64,000 nt of DNA, from positions 8,460,501 through 8,524,500 of the forward strand of contig NZ_JACHMS010000001.1 of NCBI RefSeq assembly GCF_014205055.1, read 5' to 3'. The notes beneath the pieces were generated by a model that searched no databases, was not told where the DNA came from, and saw only the letters and a list, made by a program, of their open reading frames with translations. Source of the DNA: Streptomyces luteogriseus (GTDB lineage: Bacteria > Actinomycetota > Actinomycetes > Streptomycetales > Streptomycetaceae). Of this stretch, positions 59,169 through 64,000 are shown piece by piece (within the stretch, counting starts at the first letter, position 1; every line of letters starts with the position of its first letter). The position numbers and the translations under genes are program-made.

Positions 59169-61940
59169 TTGATCCGTGCCCGGCGAATATGTGTGACCGC
59201 CGTGGCGGTGCTGGCGGCCCTGGCGGGCTCGCCCGGACTGGCACAGGCTGAACAGCCACACGAATCAGGGCTGTTGAGCGCGAGGGACGACAACCCCCTT
59301 CCGCCGGGGTGGCGGATCGGCGGGAAGGGAGGGACGCGCGAGCTGGTCTGGCGTGCGCCGACGACCGTGCCCATGGGGGACGCGCGGGTCGAGTTCCGTA
59401 CCGGGGGCCGGCTGCTCGGGGTGCCCAAGCCGGCGAAGGACGGGCGGACCTTCCGGCTCGCCCTCGACGAGACGCGGCCCAAGCAGCTGAGGGACCTTCA
59501 GGTGACGGCCGCGGGACGCCGGCTGGACGCGGCGGCCGAGGGCACGCACGAGTCCGGATCGCGCGGGCCACGCACGCCCGCGCAGGCGCCGGTGAACGGC
59601 GTCGATCCGGGCAAGCCCGGCTCGTATCGCACGGTCACAGGGAGGTACGGCCTCGGCCCGGTACGCCTGCCCGGGTTCGACACCCCGGTGGAGATGACCG
59701 CCGAGGTCGTGGCGCCGAAGGATGCCGCCGGCAGGCGGCCGCTCGCACTGTTCCTGCACGGCCGCCACTCCACCTGCTACAAGCCGGGCTCCGAGGGCGA
59801 CGTGACCGGTGACTGGCCCTGCGCGGACGGCTACAAGCCGATCCCGAGCCATCTGGGCTATCTGCGCGACCAGCGACTGCTGGCCTCCCAGGGCTATGTG
59901 ACGGTGTCGATCTCGGCGAACGGCATCAACGCCCAGGACTGGGAGGCCGAGGACGCCGGCGCGCAGGCGCGTTCCTCGCTGGTGCGGCAGCACCTCGCCC
60001 GCTGGGCCGACTGGACCGCCCATCGCTCCTCCGCCCCGGCCGTCGTACGCCAGGCGGCGAAGGCGGACCTCTCCCGCGTCCTGCTCGTCGGCCACTCGCG
60101 CGGTGGCGAGGGTGTCAACCGGGCCGCCATGGACAGCCTCTACCCGCCGCCGGCCGCCGAGGACGGCTACCGGGGCCCGGTGCGCTGGAAGGTGCGCGGG
60201 ACGGTGCTCATCGGACCGACGATCTTCGGTCAGAATCCGGTCGCCGATGTGCCGTCGGTGACGCTGCTGCCGGGCTGCGACGGTGACGTCTCGGACTTGC
60301 AGGGCGAGGCCTTCGTCGACGGGACGCGCGGGATCAGCCGGGGCACGGCACTGCACAGCGCGGTCTACATGGTCGGCGCCAACCACAACTACTTCAACAG
60401 CGAGTGGACCCCGGGCGAGGCCGTCGCACCGGCCCAGGACGACTTCGGGACCGACCCGGAGCAGCCCGCGGACCCGGTGTGCGCGCCGGGTGCCGCGACC
60501 CGGCTGACCGCCGCCCAGCAGCACAAGGCGGGCGCCACGTACATCGCCGCCGCGGCCCGGCTCTTCCTCGCCGGGGACGACCGGGTGCGTCCCCTGCTCG
60601 ACGGTTCCGGCAGGCGCGCCCCGTCCGCTGACCCGGCCCGGGTGCTGACCCACGCGGTCGGCGGCCGCCGCAGCGGTGGCTTCCTGCCGGACGGCGGGGC
60701 GAAGGTGACCGGCGCCCGGCTGTGTTCGGCGATCGACCCGGACCCGGCCGTGGCCTGTCTGCACCCGGAGACCCCCGGATCGTCACCGCACTTCGCGTCA
60801 TGGGAGACGGAACGGGAGACCGGCCGCAGCGCCGTGGACCTGAAATGGTCCACGCCGGGCAGGGCCGCGCGTGTCGCTCCCACCAAGCCGCTCTCCCTCC
60901 GCGGCGCCCAGCAGCTCGCGCTGCGGGTCTTCGTCCCGCCGAACACCACCGGCACGAAGTTCGACGTGTCCGTCACCGACTCCTCCGACCGCCGGGTGAA
61001 CCTGGGCTCCGTCCGGGTGGACGGGCTCCCGGGCTCCGCGAACACCGCCTCCTACTGGGCGCGGGAGCTGCGCGTCCCGCTGTCGGCCGCGACCCGGGCC
61101 GGACTCGACCTCGGGCACGTCAAGTCCCTTGAGCTGACGCCCCGTTCACGGACCGGGCGGGCCTGGTTGATGGACGCCTGGGGGTGGGCACCCGGCACTT
61201 CGGCGGTGAAGGCGGCCGCTCTGCCGCGTGTCGACGTGGGCCGGACGATCGTCAAGGAGGGCGACTCGGGCACCCGCACCTACCGGATCCCGGTCGAGAT
61301 CTCCGGGCGCGGCAGCGGGCAGGTCCGCGTGTACGTCCTCGACCCGGACGGTGGCCGGGCCGGCAACCGCCTGGTGACCGTACGGCCCGGCAGCGACGCG
61401 ATCGACGTGCCGGTCCGGGTGAAGGGCGACACGGTCTACGGCGACGACGTCGCACACGACATCGCCGTCAAGGCCGTCCGGGGCGCCGTCGTCGGCAAGT
61501 ACCGGGGCGGGCTCACCGTCGAGAACGACGACCCCGAGCCGGTGATCACGCTGTCGCCGGTCACGGACCGCGTGACCGAGGGAGGGACGCTGACTTGGCG
61601 GCTGTCCGTGGACGCGCCCGCGGCGGTGGACCTCTACGTGCCGGTGCGGGTGCTTGCGGCCACCGAGGGCGCCGAGCTGTCCACCAAGGACGTGGACCCG
61701 CAGTGGCTCGAGGAGTGGTCCGGTGACGTGCCCGACCCCGAGCGGCCGCTGTCCGACGCGCATCTGTGGGCGTGGCTGAACATCCCGCCCGGGAGTACAG
61801 GCGTGGACTTCGTCGTGCCGACGGTACGGGACCAGGTGGCCGAGCCGGTCGAGTCGATGCGCCTCGCGCTGACCGACCGCAACGCCGAGCCGCTCCCCGG
61901 CAGGCCGGTGCTGACGGGGACGGTGCTCGACAAGCCGTAG
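59169..61940 (+). CDS. Large secreted alpha/beta hydrolase with Calx-beta-like repeats
   Basis: The protein of about 923 residues starts at TTG 59169, with AGGAGAG upstream and a signal peptide (VTAVAVLAALAGSPGLAQA). Residues about 150 to 500 form an alpha/beta hydrolase (LALFLHGRHSTCY; LLVGHSRGGEGVN with nucleophile Ser). A jelly-roll-like region with SVTDSSDRRVNLGSV follows, and then two Calx-beta-like modules (VKEGDSGTRTYRIPVEISG and RVTEGGTLTWRLSVDAP). The substrate is unknown. A GC-rich hairpin follows and is shared with the convergent cyclophilin gene. Confidence 0.8.
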   Translation: MIRARRICVTAVAVLAALAGSPGLAQAEQPHESGLLSARDDNPLPPGWRIGGKGGTRELVWRAPTTVPMGDARVEFRTGGRLLGVPKPAKDGRTFRLALDETRPKQLRDLQVTAAGRRLDAAAEGTHESGSRGPRTPAQAPVNGVDPGKPGSYRTVTGRYGLGPVRLPGFDTPVEMTAEVVAPKDAAGRRPLALFLHGRHSTCYKPGSEGDVTGDWPCADGYKPIPSHLGYLRDQRLLASQGYVTVSISANGINAQDWEAEDAGAQARSSLVRQHLARWADWTAHRSSAPAVVRQAAKADLSRVLLVGHSRGGEGVNRAAMDSLYPPPAAEDGYRGPVRWKVRGTVLIGPTIFGQNPVADVPSVTLLPGCDGDVSDLQGEAFVDGTRGISRGTALHSAVYMVGANHNYFNSEWTPGEAVAPAQDDFGTDPEQPADPVCAPGAATRLTAAQQHKAGATYIAAAARLFLAGDDRVRPLLDGSGRRAPSADPARVLTHAVGGRRSGGFLPDGGAKVTGARLCSAIDPDPAVACLHPETPGSSPHFASWETERETGRSAVDLKWSTPGRAARVAPTKPLSLRGAQQLALRVFVPPNTTGTKFDVSVTDSSDRRVNLGSVRVDGLPGSANTASYWARELRVPLSAATRAGLDLGHVKSLELTPRSRTGRAWLMDAWGWAPGTSAVKAAALPRVDVGRTIVKEGDSGTRTYRIPVEISGRGSGQVRVYVLDPDGGRAGNRLVTVRPGSDAIDVPVRVKGDTVYGDDVAHDIAVKAVRGAVVGKYRGGLTVENDDPEPVITLSPVTDRVTEGGTLTWRLSVDAPAAVDLYVPVRVLAATEGAELSTKDVDPQWLEEWSGDVPDPERPLSDAHLWAWLNIPPGSTGVDFVVPTVRDQVAEPVESMRLALTDRNAEPLPGRPVLTGTVLDKP

Positions 61941-61974
61941 CAGCCTGTACGAGGGATCTGGAGAGCACTCTCGC

Positions 61975-62001
61975 GCGGGGTCCGGTCCGACCGGGCCCCG
62001 C
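61975..62001. terminator. Bidirectional 12-bp hairpin between hydrolase and cyclophilin genes
   Basis: GCGGGGTCCGGT (61975 to 61986) pairs with ACCGGGCCCCGC (61990 to 62001), with one T-G wobble, around a CCG loop. It lies between convergent stops and is typical of a shared terminator. Confidence 0.8.
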
Positions 62002-62017
62002 ACGCGGCGACGTATCG

Positions 62018-62515
62018 TCAGAGAACGCCGGAGTCGGCGATGGTGATCGTGGCCGACGTGCGGCCGGACCGCGAGCCGTAGCTCTCGATCTTGCGTACGA
62101 GCTCCATGCTGCTCTCGTCGGCGACCTCACCGAAGACGACGTGCTTGCCGTCCAGCCAGGACGTCACGATCGTGGTGATGAAGAACTGCGAGCCGTTGGT
62201 GTTCGGGCCGGCGTTGGCCATGGAGAGCTGGCCCGGCTTGGTGTGCTTGAGCGTGAAGTTCTCATCGGCGAACTTCTCGCCGTAGATGCTCTTGCCGCCC
62301 GTGCCGTCGCCGCGGGTGAAGTCACCGCCCTGGAGCATGAACTCCGGGATGACGCGGTGGAAGGACGAGCCCTTGTAACCGAAGCCCTTCTCGCCGGTCG
62401 CGAGCGCGCGGAAGTTCTCCGCGGTCTTGGGGGCGACGTCGTCGAAGAGGTTCATGTTGATCCGGCCGGCGGGAACGCCGTCGATGGTGATGTCGAAGAA
62501 AACCTTGATAGTCAT
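62018..62515 (-). CDS. Peptidyl-prolyl cis-trans isomerase, cyclophilin type
   Basis: The 165-residue cytoplasmic cyclophilin shows KTAENFRALATGEKG, FHRVIPEFMLQGGDFTRGDGTGG (active-site Arg and Gln), MANAGPNTNGSQFFITT and WLDGKHVVFGEV; these landmarks are conserved in eukaryote-like bacterial cyclophilins. It catalyses proline isomerisation during folding. No signal peptide is present. It is a standard Streptomyces housekeeping copy. Confidence 0.97.
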   Translation of the reverse strand: MTIKVFFDITIDGVPAGRINMNLFDDVAPKTAENFRALATGEKGFGYKGSSFHRVIPEFMLQGGDFTRGDGTGGKSIYGEKFADENFTLKHTKPGQLSMANAGPNTNGSQFFITTIVTSWLDGKHVVFGEVADESSMELVRKIESYGSRSGRTSATITIADSGVL

Positions 62516-62646
62516 GCCCCCATCCTGTCATCCGCGGTCCCCAGGAGCCGCACGAGCATCTCGAATGCCGCCCCGCCCCGCCGGAACGGCCAGGTGATGC
62601 CCCAAGCGGTGCGTCGTACCCGCCCAGGCGGCACCCCGGCACGAGC

Positions 62647-64000
62647 TCAGACTCCGGTGTGGACGTGCGCGGCCCAGCGGGTGGGGGTCGCGGGGTAGCG
62701 GTCGCGCAGATCCAGGAGGGTCTCGGTCAGGGCTTGGGCCCCGGGCAGGCCGGCCGCGCGGCGGGCATGGAAGGCCCCGGCCAGCGCCGCGGCCGCCGCG
62801 TCGGTCACCCGCCAGAGGGTGCCGACGACCTGACGGTAACCGCAGAGCTGGAAGGCCGCGGTGATGTGCACGAACTCGTCCGCGAGCCGGTGGGCCGTGA
62901 CGCCGGTGCTGCACGCGGACAGGTGGGCCAGGTCGGCCTCGCGCAGGCGGAGATCCGCGAGCACGGCGACGGTCAGCGGACGTTCCCGGTGATCGGCGAG
63001 GAGCAGCCGACTGCCCGACGGGTCGAGCGGGTCGGTCAGACCGTGGCAGACGAAGTGCGCGGTGCCGTGCCGGGGAAGGGCGTCGAGCACGGACTGTGCG
63101 GTGGCGGCCGTACCGGCGAGTACGGTGACGGGCCCGGCGGGGCGCAGAAGTTCGGCGACGCGCGCCGCCTCCTTCTCGGCGTGGCCGAGGGGTTCCGCGC
63201 CCGGGGTCCGCGGCAGGGCGACGACCAGCGTGCCTGCTGCCGGGGACGCGGGCGGACGCCTCCGGGCCTGCGCCAGGATGCGCAACGTGGAGGTGGTCGA
63301 GGAGACCGTCCGGTCGAGGAGCGTGGCGCGGCGCCGGCCCGCGGGCGGGGGAGAGCGGTGCAGGCCGGCCGCGTGCAGGGGCAGCGATGCGAGGAACCCC
63401 ACCGGGCACCACCACAGGCGAGGCGGGGGGCGGTCCGCCGAACCGTCGACACCGAGCCGGTCGAGTACGGGGGCCGCGACGGTCTCCCAGAGCCATTCGA
63501 GGACGTCATGGAGCTCGCTCTGGGCGTGTTCCTGGGCGCCGAAGGCGGCGAACGGGTCGTCGCCCGGCTCGTGGAGGGCGGCGAGCGTGTCCTGGAGCCG
63601 TTGCGCGCGGGTGACCGCGTCCTCGGCGATCAGATCAGGCAGCGGAACGACGGCGACCGGTGCCGTGGGTGGTGCGGCGGGGTCGAGGACGAGGGCGTCG
63701 GAGCGCCAAGCGCTGGTGTAGACCAGCACGACCGGGCCCTCTCCTGCCGCCTCCCGCAGCTCGTCGATCGTCGGCCCGTCCAGGAAGTCGGCGTTGCCCA
63801 CCGCCCGGATGCGGGCGAGCAGCTGCGTCCAGCGGACGCCGTGGCGCATCCGCTCCTCGGCCGAGCCGTCGAACGCGGTCGGCGCGGCAAGACGCAACTC
63901 ATCGAACTCTGCGGCGAGTCCGGGCTGCTCGCGGCGCAGCGTCGAGAGCGCGGAGCCGGGGGCGCCCAGGGCGTCGGCGGCGAGGACGCCCCGGGCACGT
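62647..64000 (-). CDS. CHAT-domain (caspase-like) protein, N-terminal part outside window
   Basis: The frame remains open to the right edge, so the true start lies beyond 64000; 451 codons are visible. The C-terminal CHAT domain has the caspase-type His in AHFVCHGLTDPLDPSG and Cys in LSACSTGVTAHRLADEFVHI, followed by the characteristic GTLWRVTD. CHAT proteases occur as effectors with TPR partners or in peptide-modification and immune systems. The visible N-terminal part (LRREQPGLAAEFDELR) looks helical, probably the end of a TPR region. Residue numbering is not possible without the N terminus. Confidence 0.88.
   Translation of the reverse strand, partial: RARGVLAADALGAPGSALSTLRREQPGLAAEFDELRLAAPTAFDGSAEERMRHGVRWTQLLARIRAVGNADFLDGPTIDELREAAGEGPVVLVYTSAWRSDALVLDPAAPPTAPVAVVPLPDLIAEDAVTRAQRLQDTLAALHEPGDDPFAAFGAQEHAQSELHDVLEWLWETVAAPVLDRLGVDGSADRPPPRLWWCPVGFLASLPLHAAGLHRSPPPAGRRRATLLDRTVSSTTSTLRILAQARRRPPASPAAGTLVVALPRTPGAEPLGHAEKEAARVAELLRPAGPVTVLAGTAATAQSVLDALPRHGTAHFVCHGLTDPLDPSGSRLLLADHRERPLTVAVLADLRLREADLAHLSACSTGVTAHRLADEFVHITAAFQLCGYRQVVGTLWRVTDAAAAALAGAFHARRAAGLPGAQALTETLLDLRDRYPATPTRWAAHVHTGV

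Overview
The window is high-GC actinobacterial DNA, almost certainly a Streptomyces chromosome. GC is strongly biased to third codon positions, GTG and TTG starts are frequent, stop/start overlaps of the ATGA/GTGA type are common, and there is a complete Streptomyces-type 2-methylisoborneol operon. No rRNA, tRNA or CRISPR array was seen.

Positions 1 to about 29,700 form one unbroken plus-strand run of 27 genes, truncated at the left edge. I read it as a biosynthetic gene cluster without any NRPS, PKS or carrier protein. The best product hypothesis is a DNA-alkylating spirocyclopropane compound of the CC-1065/yatakemycin/duocarmycin type. This rests on a HemN-like radical SAM enzyme overlapping a small methyltransferase (the pair known to build the cyclopropane of CC-1065), an AlkD-type DNA glycosylase with its catalytic W/D/W residues, a UvrA-like ATPase, an N/O-carbamoyltransferase, a TrpB-like enzyme, an MfnA-like amino acid decarboxylase and aromatic hydroxylases. 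Unusual elements are four BtrH-type acyltransferase paralogues, four nitrilase-superfamily proteins of which three lack the catalytic cysteine, a second PaaK-like ligase that has lost its ATP motifs, a molybdopterin oxidoreductase, a TDO-like haem protein, and a UvrA protein fused in frame to a flavin reductase. One rare TTA codon lies in the fourth BtrH gene, suggesting bldA control. No pathway-specific regulator is present.

Positions 29,850 to 41,200 hold a GNAT gene, a polymorphic toxin (signal peptide, coiled coil, Hint, C-terminal toxin) with a probable immunity gene, and a MerR regulator with a classic 19-bp-spacer promoter. They also hold the 2-methylisoborneol operon (family 2B encapsulin, terpene cyclase with an apparent 5' frameshift, GPP methyltransferase). 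Next come a GNAT-IF1 pair behind a leader peptide and hairpin, two RsbW-like kinases around a STAS protein, and a 55-residue membrane protein.

Positions 41,400 to 64,000 are ordinary Streptomyces accessory genome. They contain secreted hydrolases (PHB depolymerase-like, tannase-like, subtilisin, alpha-L-rhamnosidase, a large alpha/beta hydrolase), an Fe-S photolyase, an I36-type inhibitor, a MerR regulator and a decayed IS5 transposase. They also contain a 2H phosphoesterase, a membrane spermidine-synthase-like protein, a Ser/Thr kinase with its membrane partner, an orphan Im9-like immunity protein, a cyclophilin and a CHAT-domain protein cut by the right edge. Several perfect hairpins between convergent genes are probable terminators.
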